Positions 1 through 10,850 of a DNA stretch of 64,000 nt are shown one piece after another. The stretch is from assembly GCA_000827495.1 (NCBI GenBank), contig KN817568.1, positions 16,704 to 80,703 of the forward strand, read 5' to 3'. A program made the translations under genes and the position numbers. Source of the DNA: Hypholoma sublateritium FD-334 SS-4 (taxonomy: Eukaryota; Basidiomycota; Agaricomycetes; Agaricales; Strophariaceae). A model generated the notes under the pieces. That model had not been told where the DNA came from and did not search any database. It was given only the letters and a program-made list of their open reading frames with translations. Numbering within the stretch: the first letter of the stretch is position 1; every line of letters starts with the position of its first letter.

Positions 1-1200
1 GACGAGGGCACGTCTCAGTCCCTCGTTATCTGCCTTCAACACATGTTTAATGCTCCGAAAAGCAAAAATCCACGTGTAGTCTAAAAGCGACCCTATCAAC
101 GGACTACCGTGCGGCTGAGAATATTCGGCTCTTCCTTAATACTTCTTTCGCCAAAATAAAAACAAATCATACATTTAATTCCTCAATGGTCCCTGAGTGG
201 CCTGCACCATTGCTTGTCCAGGAGATTGTCGACAAATCATCTAACCAGTTCATCTATGCCTCTGTTGTCATCAAATTCATATCCCCCCCATGCATCCACC
301 CTGTTCAGCAGCTCGAAATCATTCGGGGGCTTCAGCCCACTGGGGAATTGATGCCTTTCGCTCAACTTGACGTGCTCTATCAACATATATTCTCGCAAGT
401 ACACGATATTACTCGTGTTACTGGAATCCTGGCGGTCGCTATATTGAGCAAATTTCGATCCAAAGGATACATATGTTTGATGCTAGATATTGTGGAAGAC
501 GACATTGTTGCTGCACTGGCAGACTTGACATCGGTTGTTTCATATCAAGAGTCAGAAATCACCTTTCTACATTCCTCGCTCCCCGATTTCCTTCTGGACC
601 AATTGCGCGCACAGCAGTACTATATTGACAGGGGTGTCTGGTGTAAGAAGCTTGCATTAACATATCTGAGCAAGAGGATATATGGTGAGCTGCTTCTTCT
701 GTTGACGTACCTAAACAGTCTCATAATATATATGTCGGAAGATGTTGATTCACTTTGCACATATCTTAGCCAGGCCAGATGCACTCCTCAATTGCGGAAG
801 GCAGTTTTTACACTTGACTCATCCAATTTTAGCAGCCTCATCTTGGAAACTCAATTCATTCCCTATATTTCCACTGTTCGCAATATGGTGAGCCATTTAA
901 CGAAGCATTTTCCGTACCACAAGCTCAATTTACTGCTGTTAGGATTTTGGCGATGGAGGAGAGGTGTATCGCCACCAGCTCAACTGGGTCGTGCATCATA
1001 TACATCAGGATATTCTGGCCATAATGCTGCTTTTGGAAGATAATCATGATATTACAGAGATCATGGATAAGATAGTAGAAGAAAAAGTGGCAGCCGGAGA
1101 GAAGAATGAGCTCCCATCGGAAATAGGGAATAGTCCAGGGAAGGCCTCATTTTGGGTGCGCTCCAAAGCCCGCGTAGCGCGGATTTTCAAAAAACAGTAA
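1..1200 (+). pseudogene. NACHT (NLR-like) copy A, 5' part cut by window edge and frameshifted
   Basis: This is the 3' part of a NACHT family gene. The exons I infer are <1..684, 742..887 and 943..1200. From about base 81 the frame reads like copy B exon 2 (TDYRAAENIRLFL, then VPEWPAPLLVQEIVDKSSN). Upstream of that the alignment to B persists only with small indels, and there is an in-frame TAA at 48-50, so the 5' end looks decayed; most of the P-loop region lies outside the window. Intron 2 (685-741, 57 bases) has no stop, so the frame also reads straight through it. Intron 3 (888-942) is canonical GTGAGC...TTAG. Exon 4 is open to the TAA at 1198 and ends in the family's basic tail (SKARVARIFKKQ). 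A functional allele with an intact 5' end is not excluded, because the window starts inside the gene. Confidence 0.7.
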
Positions 1201-2589
1201 TATACAGACTTGTATTATGCGACATTTTACATATGCATTGATTTAAGTGCTGTCTTCTAACTGTGATTTGAAATGTATCGCATTGTCGAGGGGGGGCGTG
1301 CGGCGCGCACCGACGGCATGCTACCCTTGATGCGCGTGACGGTGGAGAGCGAATGTGGGTCCGGACGCGGTAACTCCCAGAAGGCGCGCATATACCAGAT
1401 GGGCGAGCACGCGCCGTAACACGAGCGTTGGCATTCATCCGAACGTCCGCAGCCTGAGGACCCGTGTGGAATGGGGCGCGCTGCGGGAAGGTGGTCAACG
1501 GCAATGTGGTAGGATCCACAGCGACAGCATACACAGACAGAAAAATGTGATGCGCGGGCGCGGGGGAGACATGCGCGCCCGCGATGTGCAGGCGGGGCAT
1601 TCGCGATGACGGGCAGAGGAACCAGAAGCAGCGTGCGCTGGAACGCGCGTGCGGTCTGCGACTCATTGACTGGATGTCCCTTCCTTGTGCCGCTAGCGCA
1701 GTTAATACACCACAGAGTCCGACTCGTGTGATGGACTCGTGTTTGGTGGATATCCCGGGACGCAAGTAGGCAGCAGAGAGACGGCACGGCGTACTTAGCA
1801 GGCGGCACATGTATAAGAACAGCATTTGGGTGCTTGCGTGGCGTTGTCGAGGGGTTGGATCGTATGCGAGAGCCTCGTCCGTTGTGTGCTTCATTGTATT
1901 TAGTCATTTCATTGGGGCACCTGGCCGGTCAGACACAGGTTCTCAGAAGGCGTTTTCGGGCTATAGATAGTGCAGTAGTCGATAACGTTGGTGAGAACAG
2001 ATCGACACCCCTTTTCAGCGCCAGAAACGCGGTTAGCGGGAAGGATTTTCCGCGGCGAAGAATGCCTGTCTGTGGGCATCGTCAAGCTCCACACTCGGAG
2101 ACAACGAGCGGTCGGCGCTGTGTTCATTGAGGTGCACCATGTACGCTGCCTCCGAATCGCTGCGATTCCACATGGCCCCGGGTGTGCACCATTTCCACCA
2201 GAAGAATGATAGGTAGTCGCATCGACGGGCGAGGTATTCCCACCTTGTGAGAGGAGTGGAGTGCGAGCGACGACGACGGAGACTAGTGGGTTGAGGTCGG
2301 GCCAGATGGCGTCAAATGCGGCAAGCACGACCCGAAGACGCGCACGTGACGACCACATGTTTTCCCAAAAAAGCGCTGTTGACACCGTCGAGTGACTCGA
2401 GTCTCGAGTCTGGACGAACGCAGTTAGAACGCAGTCTGCTTTATATAAACGCGGAGAGAAGTACCTCGGGGACGGTTAGATGCGGAGTATTTCGCTGCAG
2501 TTCTGAAGCTGGACTTCCAAGTTCCGGCTGCGACGCTATCCTGCGCCGCTGCTCAGCATTTCCGGCTGCATAACCATTGAACCTCGTAC
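1201..2589 (+). repeat. NACHT downstream flank, unit A
   Basis: No convincing gene. The sequence after the stop is shared with the flanks of copies B (20422 on) and D (43420 downward): the CATATGCATTG...TAACTGTGATTT block right after the stop, a GC-rich stretch at 1300-1650, a block at 1895-2170 ending near CATTGAGGTGCACC, and AAAGCGCTGTTGACACCGTCGA followed by TATAAACGCGGAG near 2445. The overlapping long frames on both strands have no consistent frame between copies, so I treat them as chance frames in GC-rich DNA. Confidence 0.7.
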
Positions 2590-2754
2590 GTCTTTCACGT
2601 CTCTACTTTAACTTGTAGTACCCACCGTGTTCACAGCAACAACTTCTCCCCGACTTGTACCCCGCATCCGAACCACGCTGAGCCTGCACCCGCCCCACCC
2701 GCCCCACCCGCCTCTTCGCCACCCAAAAGTCTCTCGTTTACCGCCGCGCGCCGT
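2590..2754 (+). pseudogene. 5' fragment (left piece) of the 1083-residue-type gene
   Basis: This stretch resembles the start of the gene at 41189-37938. It has the CCTCGTACGT leader block, then codons like CTTGTACCCCGCATCCGAACC and the Lys-Xaa-Leu-Ser-Phe-(Thr/Ser)-Ala-Ala-Arg-Arg-Leu-Pro region. It breaks off at 2759, where the gypsy element begins, and resumes at 8995. The frame is not continuous and the rest of the gene (about 970 residues) is missing, so it cannot make the full protein. Confidence 0.65.
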
Positions 2755-2759
2755 CTGCC

Positions 2760-3148
2760 TGTAAGCCTGGCCGAGGCCAGTCTCACAACACGCATCCATA
2801 AGCGCTCATTAGGCGCCCGTCCCTCACCTCATCGCCCACATCACACGAGGCCTCGCAGCCTCTCGACACGATCACCACAGACGCGCACACACGCTTCCGC
2901 CCGCTCTTGTTTCCCCCCTATCATTTCCCGCTCTCACCTTACTCCGGTGTATCGGCGTGTCCTTACGACGCGCCTGGTCACCCGTCGCTCCGTTCTCTCA
3001 TTTTGTCATCACCTGATCTCAAGTATAAATTCCAGTAAAGTACACAGATGTACGTTAGCTACGGTTACCTCTCTAATCCCACACCTTTGTCCTTTCCGTC
3101 GGCTCTTCCCTCCTCGCTCAGTGAGGCTGCCCACCAGACAGCCTTTCA
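2760..3148 (+). repeat. 5' LTR of gypsy element
   Basis: 389 bases, TGTAAGCCTGGC...GCCTTTCA. It matches 8606-8994 with no difference that I can see. It contains the RNA promoter (TATAAAT at 3024-3030). Confidence 0.95.
3024..3030 (+). promoter_or_regulatory. TATA box in the 5' LTR
   Basis: TATAAAT lies about 120 bases before the LTR end and about 230 bases before the gag ATG, a normal place for the LTR core promoter. Transcription would start near 3050-3065, which would define the U3/R border. The same box is at 8870-8876 in the 3' LTR. Confidence 0.55.
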
Positions 3149-3254
3149 CTTTTTTTTTGAAAGCGACCTTGTAGAAATTCCTACACACTGCTACAATTTT
3201 TCACAACGTCATCCAAACACTGAAACACCCATCCATCACTCTACTGCACCGAAA

Positions 3255-6200
3255 ATGTCTAGAAAGCCCTCAGCAGACTCACCTGCAACCACCCGAGCAC
3301 AGTCAAGGTACTTCCCGCGACGCGGACCCTCCCCAGACGAGGCGGACGACTCTGATGTCTCGTTTGCGCCACCCGACGACTTGCCGGAGGACGATGAGTC
3401 AGCAGAAATTTTCAACTATGACGAGGCCTACCTTCTACCTCTACCACCCTCACCGCACCGCACACCATCACCGCACCCAATCGACACTGATCGAGACGAG
3501 ACACACGCCCCACCCGACGATCTGTTGGAGGGAAATGACTTCACACTCGATCCCGATCAAGACGACAGTTTCCACGACGCACCTATATCTAGGGTGCCAT
3601 CTCCATATCCCTCTCCTTCAGAATTCTCCGACTCTGAACAAGAAATCTACGACACATCACTCTTTACTCCTTTACCACTCGTTTCCCCGCCGCTTAACGC
3701 CATCGCATCACCGCCACCAACGCAAATAGGTTCGCTTAGTCGATCGCCATCACTGGCATCTATTAGCTCGTCCTCATCGGGCGATTCTGACTATGCGCCC
3801 ACAACTTCACAGCTCTACTCAGTCCCAATGTCTTCCACCAATGGCTTCGCTACCATCACCGGTGTCAACCGCGCCAAGGATTGTCCTATCCTCACGGAGG
3901 GGGTGATCACACCGGAGGTCATGCTGGCATGGAGCCGCGCCTGCCGCCGTTACCGTGACATGAACTCCATCACGGAGGACGTGATCGTGGCACACGTCGG
4001 TGGGAGCGTCAAAGAGCTCCACCTCCAGGATTGGTTCGCCGCTGAACAGGAACGACTTGTCAAGGCGGGACTGGACACCTACCTCGCGGACTTCGCCAAG
4101 CATGTCCTCCCGCGCCACTGGGCCAACAAGATCCAGGAGCAGATCCTCTCCGCTCAGCAAGGCGAGGAGTCTTTTTCGAAGTGGCGCATCCAGGTGTTGA
4201 ATTTGAACTCGGTCTTGGGTATGTCCAAAACAGTCACCGCTCTCACTGAAACCGCGTTGCGCGCTCAGTTGACCGCGAACTTGTGCCCCGACCTTCGCCA
4301 GTTCCTTTCCAATGACCCCATCTCCACCACGCTCAACTTCACGGACTGGTCCGCGGAGATGACCGACCGCGATGAGCGGCTTCGCCACGACCGCGAGCGC
4401 ACCACGCGCGCGGCCAACGAAGCTATCTCCAACTGGAGCGGCTCCAAGAAGTCCAAGTCTTTCACCGAGCGTCTCGCCGACATGGGCGCGACACCTAAGG
4501 CGCAGTCTTCTGGGACGCTCACGGTGCGCACGGCAGTCCCTAAACTCACGGAGCTCGACAAGCAGATCCTCGACGAGCACAAGGGCTGTCGCCGCTGCCG
4601 CAAGCTTTATGTCAAGCACTCTTCGGACTCGTGCCCGATGAAGGCCACCAACTCTTGGCCCCTTCTCGCTGACCACATCCCTCTCTCTCTCGCGGGCGCC
4701 GCTGCAGCCAAGGCCACTTACCTCTCCGGAGGGAGTGTCCTGCTCGCGGTCGCCCTCACCGAGGAGAGCCTCGACCAGGACCTGGAAGATTATTTCCGCC
4801 GGGACGATTCGGATAGTTCGATGCACTCGAATGACCTCACCGATTCGTACGTCTTGTCTTCTTTTAATAATCCATTCAGCGCCCCCCACCTACTCCTCAA
4901 TGCACTTCTACACGCCACCGTCTCTTCATTACCTATTTCTGTTGCCATCAGAGCCATGGTTGACACTGGCTGTCCTCCCACAGTGATTAGCGGCGCCCTC
5001 GTCGCCTCGCTCGGACTGCCACTCATCCCTCTCCCCCCAAAGGAGGATAATTTGTCCTCGCTCTCCAATTCGCGCCTTCCCTGCAGCCGATACGTCAATA
5101 TTTCTATCTCCGTCGGAGGGGGAATATGGAAGTCGGATGTCGTTAGGGCTAAAGTTGTCATCGGTTTACCTGTACCGTTGTTACTCGGAATGAAGTTTCT
5201 TTGGATGCATCATATTGTGATTCATGCTCGTAACCGCACTGCAATTGACGAACGAGTTAATATTGACATTTTGAAGCCATTATCTTCTTTGGAATCCCCA
5301 CTGCCTGTCTGCATGATTTCCCCCCCAATGCCCATACCAACCCAACTGCTATCTCCTGAACTGCCTCGGGGAATTGCTCCACAGACGTCACCTCGGGTGC
5401 CTAAAGTTTCAGACACGGCCCCCACGCTGTCAGACAAACCTCACACGTCATGTCAGTTAGCTCCACCGGTGCCCGCGCTGGCCGGTTACCTGCACCCAGG
5501 CCCGGTTATGGCTGCGGTCCGTGAGCGCATCGAAACATTGTCGCTCCAACTGACAATGGACGAGCTCGATGCAAAAATGAGACTCACCTATGCGGATAGG
5601 TTCCCGCTCACGCTGCCTGACATCACAAACGACCTCCCGGACCACATCTACCACCGTATCAAACTCAAAGACCCCAACCTTGTTACCAAACAGCGCGCGT
5701 ATGCCGCGCCGAAGAAATACCATGAGGCGTGGAAACGCGTCCTCGACCAGCACCTCGCAGCTGGTCGTATACGGCCCTCCTCGTCCGCCTACTCTTCCCC
5801 CGCCTTCTGCATTCCCAAATTTAGAGATGGCCTACCGGATTTTACTATCGATCCGCGATGGGTCAATGATTACCGCGGGATCAACGCCAACACGATCCGT
5901 GATAATTTCCCACTACCGCGCATTGACGACATCCTCGCCGACTGCGGTAAGGGTAAAGTTTTTGGAAAAATGGATATGACCAACTCCTTTTTCCAGACGC
6001 GAGTCCACCCCGATGACATCCACCTCACGGCCGTGCGCACCCCTTGGGGACTGTACGAGTGGGTGGCAATGCCTATGGGAGGCTGCAACGCACCATCAAC
6101 GCATCAGCGCCGCATGACTGATGCACTTCGCGCACTCATTGGCACAGTCTGCCACGTCTACCTCGACGACATCATTGTATGGTCACAGACAGTGGAGGAG

Positions 6201-8573
6201 CACCAGGTCAACGTGGCGGCGGTGCTCGATGCCCTCCGCCGCGCCAACTTGTACTGCAATCCCGCCAAATCCAAGCTCTTCTGCACTGAAATTGCCTTTT
6301 TAGGGCATGTCATCTCCGGATCGGGCATCACGCCGGACCCCCGGAAGACGGACCGCATCATTAACTGGCCCGTTCCCACCACGTCTACTAATGTCCGCGG
6401 GTTCCTGGGCCTCACTCGTTACATCGCTTCCTTCCTACCAGCACTCGCCGAACACACTTCCGTCCTTACACCGCTCACTCACAAAGACCACGATAAAATA
6501 TTCCCTCCATGGCTCCCTTCCCACCAAGCTGCATTTGACGCCATCAAAACGCTCGTCACAGGCGCCGAATGCCTCACTGTCATCCGCTACGACGAACCCG
6601 GCCATAACATCTATGTTACAACAGACGCCAGCGACCGCCGCACAGGTGCCGTCCTGAGTTTCGGCGAAACTTGGGCATCCGCGCGCCCAGTGGCATTTGA
6701 CTCGTACCAGCTCAATGCTGCCGAGAAGAACTACCCCACGCACGAACGCGAGCTCCTGGCAATTGTCAAGGCCCTCAAAAAGTGGCGCTCCTCTCTCCTT
6801 GGGGTGCCATTCGAAGTTCACACCGACCACCGCACCCTCGAGTATTTCAACTCCCAAAAGGATATGTCACCACGCCAGCTCCGCTGGTCATCCACCCTCG
6901 CTGATTTTGACTACACCATTGTCTATGTCCGTGGCGAAGACAACACCGCTGCGGATGCCCTTTCTCGAATGCCCGACGACATACCATCCGCAGTTTTGGC
7001 CGCCTGCAGCCTGGCGTATACGCGCATTCCCAACCGCACACCACGCCCAGTCCTCACTCACACGTACATTGCCGGCGTTCTATCCATTTCCACCGACGAG
7101 TCCTTTCGCAACGACATTGTGGAAGGCTACAAAACCGACGCCCACGCCCTACAAGTCTCCGCCGCTCTCGCACTAGGCAGCATCGAAGGCGCACGTTCTT
7201 CGGACGGATTACTCTACGTCGGCCGCCGCCTCCTCATTCCAACAGTAAACACGGTCCGCGAGCAACTTTATCACCTCGCGCACGACATTTTAGGCCATTT
7301 CGGTTTCGACAAATCCTACGAAAGCTTGCGCGACAGCTACTACTGGCCAAACATGCGCCGCGACCTCGAGGGCGCGTACATTCCTTCTTGCACTGACTGC
7401 CAACGTAACAAGGACCGCACCACCAAGCCGACAGGTCCCTTACACCCCCTCCCCGTTCCCGATGGTCGTTTTGATACTGTCGGACTGGATTTTGTTGGTC
7501 CCTTGCCGTTAGACCAAGGGTTCGACTGCGTACTGACCATGACCTGTCTCCTCGGAGCAGACATGCAGATCTCGCCTACTCATACGGATGCCACAGCCGC
7601 ACAGACTGCCGTCATTCTCTTTGATGATTGGTACTGTGAGAACGGGTTGATGTTGCGTCTGGTTTCTGATCGCGACCACTTGTTCATTGCCGCGGTCTGG
7701 AAAGAACTCCACAAACTCACCGGTGTCTCTATCAAAATGTCGACTTCTTTTCACCCCGAAACGGATGGCGGCAGCGAACGCACTAACAAGACGGTGGTAC
7801 AGACAATCCGGTACATGGTAGACCAGAGCCAGAAGGGCTGGGTTGCCAAACTCCCTCGCGTCCGCTTCGCCTTCATTGCCACTGTCAACAGCTCCACCGG
7901 ATTCTCGCCATCACAGCTAAAAACAGGGCGCGCACCACGTCTCATTCCTCCCATCGGTGTTCTTCCTCCCAACGCAACTGCTGCCGAAACCACCGCCCAC
8001 GGAATCATCAAGCAGATCGAGCTCGACGTTCGTGAAGCTCAGGACAACCTCCTCGCAGCTAAGATTCGCCAGGCGTACCACGCCAACCAACACCGCGGAC
8101 CGGACATCGAATACAAAGTCGGCGACAAGGTCATGCTCTCGACGACCAACCGCCGCCGCAACTACAAGCAAAAAGGCAAGAAGCGCGCGGCCAAGTTCAT
8201 GCCACGCTTCGACGGCCCCTACAATGTCACCGCCGCCTTCCCTGAACGATCCGTCTACACCCTACATTTACCTAACAACCCCACGGCCTTCCCGGGTTTT
8301 CACGCCAGCCTTCTCAAACCATACATTCCTAACGACCCGGTTCTCTTTCCCACCCGCCACCATCCCCGCCCGGGGCCAATTGTCACTGAAGACGGCCTCG
8401 AAGAACACGTTATCGAACGAATCTTGGACGCCAAGAAGGTGCGCAACAAGCGCATGTACCTCGTCCGTTGGGCAGGTTATGGCGCCGAGGACGACGAATG
8501 GCTCCCGCGCGCCGACATGCGGAATACTGCCGCGCTCGACGTTTGGGAAACGGCACACGGCACGGAGGTCTAA
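3255..8573 (+). CDS. Gag-Pol polyprotein, chromodomain gypsy
   Basis: I chose the ATG at 3255 (context GAAAATGTC) after the LTR; the frame is open further back into the LTR, but that region is non-coding leader. The product is 1772 residues. Order of parts: acidic/Ser-Pro-rich N-terminus; Gag capsid-like region (about 200-400); a CCHC-like zinc knuckle near 440-460 with CX2CX6HX4C spacing, longer than the classical one; aspartic protease with DTG at residue 570; reverse transcriptase with YLDD at about 969-972 and the preceding MPMGGCNAPS in place of the usual MPFGLxNAP; RNase H (TTDAS near 1123, HERELLAIV further on); integrase HHCC finger (about 1339-1390), catalytic Asp about 1412, Asp about 1472 and Glu about 1508 (D-35-E spacing); and a C-terminal chromodomain (about 1715-1772, YLVRWAGYGAEDDEWLP). 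All catalytic residues I can check are present and there is no internal stop, so it may be functional. There is no frameshift between gag and pol. Confidence 0.93.
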   Translation: MSRKPSADSPATTRAQSRYFPRRGPSPDEADDSDVSFAPPDDLPEDDESAEIFNYDEAYLLPLPPSPHRTPSPHPIDTDRDETHAPPDDLLEGNDFTLDPDQDDSFHDAPISRVPSPYPSPSEFSDSEQEIYDTSLFTPLPLVSPPLNAIASPPPTQIGSLSRSPSLASISSSSSGDSDYAPTTSQLYSVPMSSTNGFATITGVNRAKDCPILTEGVITPEVMLAWSRACRRYRDMNSITEDVIVAHVGGSVKELHLQDWFAAEQERLVKAGLDTYLADFAKHVLPRHWANKIQEQILSAQQGEESFSKWRIQVLNLNSVLGMSKTVTALTETALRAQLTANLCPDLRQFLSNDPISTTLNFTDWSAEMTDRDERLRHDRERTTRAANEAISNWSGSKKSKSFTERLADMGATPKAQSSGTLTVRTAVPKLTELDKQILDEHKGCRRCRKLYVKHSSDSCPMKATNSWPLLADHIPLSLAGAAAAKATYLSGGSVLLAVALTEESLDQDLEDYFRRDDSDSSMHSNDLTDSYVLSSFNNPFSAPHLLLNALLHATVSSLPISVAIRAMVDTGCPPTVISGALVASLGLPLIPLPPKEDNLSSLSNSRLPCSRYVNISISVGGGIWKSDVVRAKVVIGLPVPLLLGMKFLWMHHIVIHARNRTAIDERVNIDILKPLSSLESPLPVCMISPPMPIPTQLLSPELPRGIAPQTSPRVPKVSDTAPTLSDKPHTSCQLAPPVPALAGYLHPGPVMAAVRERIETLSLQLTMDELDAKMRLTYADRFPLTLPDITNDLPDHIYHRIKLKDPNLVTKQRAYAAPKKYHEAWKRVLDQHLAAGRIRPSSSAYSSPAFCIPKFRDGLPDFTIDPRWVNDYRGINANTIRDNFPLPRIDDILADCGKGKVFGKMDMTNSFFQTRVHPDDIHLTAVRTPWGLYEWVAMPMGGCNAPSTHQRRMTDALRALIGTVCHVYLDDIIVWSQTVEEHQVNVAAVLDALRRANLYCNPAKSKLFCTEIAFLGHVISGSGITPDPRKTDRIINWPVPTTSTNVRGFLGLTRYIASFLPALAEHTSVLTPLTHKDHDKIFPPWLPSHQAAFDAIKTLVTGAECLTVIRYDEPGHNIYVTTDASDRRTGAVLSFGETWASARPVAFDSYQLNAAEKNYPTHERELLAIVKALKKWRSSLLGVPFEVHTDHRTLEYFNSQKDMSPRQLRWSSTLADFDYTIVYVRGEDNTAADALSRMPDDIPSAVLAACSLAYTRIPNRTPRPVLTHTYIAGVLSISTDESFRNDIVEGYKTDAHALQVSAALALGSIEGARSSDGLLYVGRRLLIPTVNTVREQLYHLAHDILGHFGFDKSYESLRDSYYWPNMRRDLEGAYIPSCTDCQRNKDRTTKPTGPLHPLPVPDGRFDTVGLDFVGPLPLDQGFDCVLTMTCLLGADMQISPTHTDATAAQTAVILFDDWYCENGLMLRLVSDRDHLFIAAVWKELHKLTGVSIKMSTSFHPETDGGSERTNKTVVQTIRYMVDQSQKGWVAKLPRVRFAFIATVNSSTGFSPSQLKTGRAPRLIPPIGVLPPNATAAETTAHGIIKQIELDVREAQDNLLAAKIRQAYHANQHRGPDIEYKVGDKVMLSTTNRRRNYKQKGKKRAAKFMPRFDGPYNVTAAFPERSVYTLHLPNNPTAFPGFHASLLKPYIPNDPVLFPTRHHPRPGPIVTEDGLEEHVIERILDAKKVRNKRMYLVRWAGYGAEDDEWLPRADMRNTAALDVWETAHGTEV

Positions 8574-8591
8574 CTTCCTTTCCAACTTTTC

Positions 8592-8605
8592 AAAAGGGGG
8601 AGGAG
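8592..8605 (+). other. Polypurine tract of gypsy element
   Basis: AAAAGGGGGAGGAG lies directly against the TG of the 3' LTR. This is the expected primer for plus-strand DNA synthesis. Confidence 0.85.
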
Positions 8606-8994
8606 TGTAAGCCTGGCCGAGGCCAGTCTCACAACACGCATCCATAAGCGCTCATTAGGCGCCCGTCCCTCACCTCATCGCCCACATCACACGAGGCCTC
8701 GCAGCCTCTCGACACGATCACCACAGACGCGCACACACGCTTCCGCCCGCTCTTGTTTCCCCCCTATCATTTCCCGCTCTCACCTTACTCCGGTGTATCG
8801 GCGTGTCCTTACGACGCGCCTGGTCACCCGTCGCTCCGTTCTCTCATTTTGTCATCACCTGATCTCAAGTATAAATTCCAGTAAAGTACACAGATGTACG
8901 TTAGCTACGGTTACCTCTCTAATCCCACACCTTTGTCCTTTCCGTCGGCTCTTCCCTCCTCGCTCAGTGAGGCTGCCCACCAGACAGCCTTTCA
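8606..8994 (+). repeat. 3' LTR of gypsy element
   Basis: 389 bases, identical by eye to 2760-3148. It ends CA and is followed by the CTGCC target duplication. Confidence 0.95.
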
Positions 8995-9330
8995 CTGCCC
9001 TTCTTCCGCACGCCTGTATTGACTTCCGCAGCCCCACCCGGGACGTCCGGCACGTCCACCCCTGCTTGGATCAACATCGCGCCCCCATCAGCGACGCCGC
9101 GCCTGCTTCTAGTGGTCCGCGCTCGCGCCCAGGCAGATGGACTGCGCTGCGCGTGCAAGGCACGGCTGACCACGACATTTTCGCTCCCGCATGTCTTGGT
9201 GGCGCTGTTCCAGAACGCTCCTGCTCCCGTACTCTGCGCTGCTCGCCGCTACTGGCGCGCCTGCTTCCGCTCCGGTCTGGTTGTAGAGAACATTTCCATC
9301 AACGACGCTGCGCTCGCTCTCCACGATGCG
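8995..9330 (+). pseudogene. 5' fragment (right piece) of the 1083-residue-type gene
   Basis: This continues the fragment interrupted at 2759. Residue pattern CLTTFSLPHVLVALF aligns with ARPTTTLSLAHVSASAF of the intact gene, preceded by the GTS.PAWxN motif and the M-A-R-G-R-T-Q stretch. Similarity fades after the Ala/Pro segment near 9290, which corresponds to roughly residue 110 of the intact protein. It is broken by substitutions and has no downstream remainder. Confidence 0.65.
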
Positions 9331-10850
9331 TGGCCGCACTCGAGCATGCGTTCTCGGTGTTGGCGTTACCTACGTCGGTCCTCGGCTCGATCTGTGCATG
9401 CAAAGAACGCCATTCGGCTGCAGCGATCAAAGTCAGGGTCTCGATCGAGGTGTCGAGGTGAGCCTGTCTTCAGTTAGATCGTGCAACAAACTTATGTTCT
9501 TGACACAGGCCTCTGGTCGTTCCTGTCCTCGTCGCTGAAGCAGTGCAGCTTGGAGCTTCGATTCCGAGGAAGCTGAGCGCACAACTCAGCGGGTAAATCA
9601 CCTTCACTTTAAATGTGTATCTCTTCAACATCGTTGACTCTCCTTCATCTACAGTATCGATGCGAGTACGCATAGTGGCATACGTTGTGCCGCCGCCTAA
9701 GATGCGCCGTGGTCTGCATTCAAGTATTTGGACAACATACCTAGCACGTCCACTACCTCGCCGTTGTCGTCGGTGCTCATTGGGCCTCAGGAGCATTCTC
9801 CGCCTCGCTCACGTTCGCGCGCAGGGACGAAAAAGGGTGCAGTCGCATGTGCATGGGCAACCAGTGACGCCGTCCGCTCTCACACTACCTGTACTCATCT
9901 TGCAAGCGCCGAAGAACATTCGTGCACCGCTGAGGCGCAGGACAGTCGACGACCCCGGCTGCGATTCCCAGTATGGTGCAGCCTCGTCGTATGAGCTATC
10001 GCCGTCTTACGAGCTCTCCCCGTCGGCTATCCTGATTTGTTTGATGAGTGGATGATAGTATTTCAGGGGCAGTAAGTATTGCCTTCATTCTCAAAATTCC
10101 TGGGTTAATCAAGCTGCCTAGTATAGGACGATATTCTTTTAGAATATATGCGCTTTCGGAGCAACGCGACCTAACGAATATCATGAACTGTTCGAAGCGT
10201 GAAACACAGATTCACCTGCCTGTCCTTGTGCAGTCGCAGACGCTCAGGTGGGGCGATGTAATATGCTTCGCGTAGGCGGCGGAAGGACGCAGTGAGCAAA
10301 TGGCCAATAGCAGATATATGGGCACTCTTTGTGATACAGAACACGCGGAAGGGCGCGTGCTAATGCTCGGTGGATGGCATATGAATATTATGAATAGGCA
10401 TATCGTAGTGCGACTCATGTACGTGGTTTTATGTACGCGGAGTTTCGTGAAATCATGCCTGGATGCGAATGCGTCTCATGCGGAGGCGCAGCACCACGGC
10501 ATGATACGTGCACCAACGGGGGACATGGGTGTTTGTATGCCGCACCGTAGGACGCGCGTGTGGTCGTTCAATGCGCCGAAGGACTTCTTTCTTGAGATAC
10601 TAATTTCAGCGCGTGAATGAAATGCAGAGGTACGACGGCAATAGGAGGCGTACGCGTTGCTCTCGATCGGGAGGTAGGTAAGTGCGAGCGTCTGCGCATA
10701 TTTGATGTCGATTAATGGGGCTGTATGATCTCAAGTTATATGTTCTGAAAAGCTTGTTCTGGGCGGTATTGATTTTTTCTGAAAGTTAGCGACGTGTTTA
10801 TGTGTGCAGAGAGTCATAATTGAGGCGTCTGCGTTAGATAATTCTGCGGA
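9331..10850 (+). other. Decayed inter-unit sequence, no gene seen
   Basis: About 1.5 kb without a supportable gene. Part of it (9590-9800) loosely resembles the region upstream of other units: a CACGTCCACTACCTCGCCG block comparable to 12350-12390, 13850-13890 and 23670-23720. The remainder (10050-10850) is less GC-rich and I recognise nothing in it. Confidence 0.5.

Larger units (their letters stand above)
2760..8994 (+). mobile_element. Ty3/gypsy LTR retrotransposon with chromodomain, apparently complete
   Basis: The element has two 389-base LTRs (2760-3148 and 8606-8994), each starting TG and ending CA and reading as identical, one long gag-pol frame, and a polypurine tract just before the 3' LTR. 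The 5-base target duplication CTGCC is at 2755-2759 and 8995-8999. The target is the interior of a gene-5'-fragment repeat: joining the flanks restores the sequence found in other copies of that fragment. Equal LTR length and identity point to very recent insertion and a possibly active element. The primer-binding site is not obvious; CTTTTTTTTTGAAAGCGACC follows the 5' LTR and I recognise no tRNA 3' end, so self-priming as in some fungal chromoviruses is possible. Confidence 0.95.

Noticed and set aside
1187..1907. Overlapping minus-strand frames of 235 and 216 codons behind copy A
   Set aside because: Both lie in GC-rich NACHT flank, overlap each other, and have no open counterpart in the flanks of B or D.
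3819..4889. 356-codon minus-strand frame
   Set aside because: It is the antisense shadow of gag in the gypsy element.
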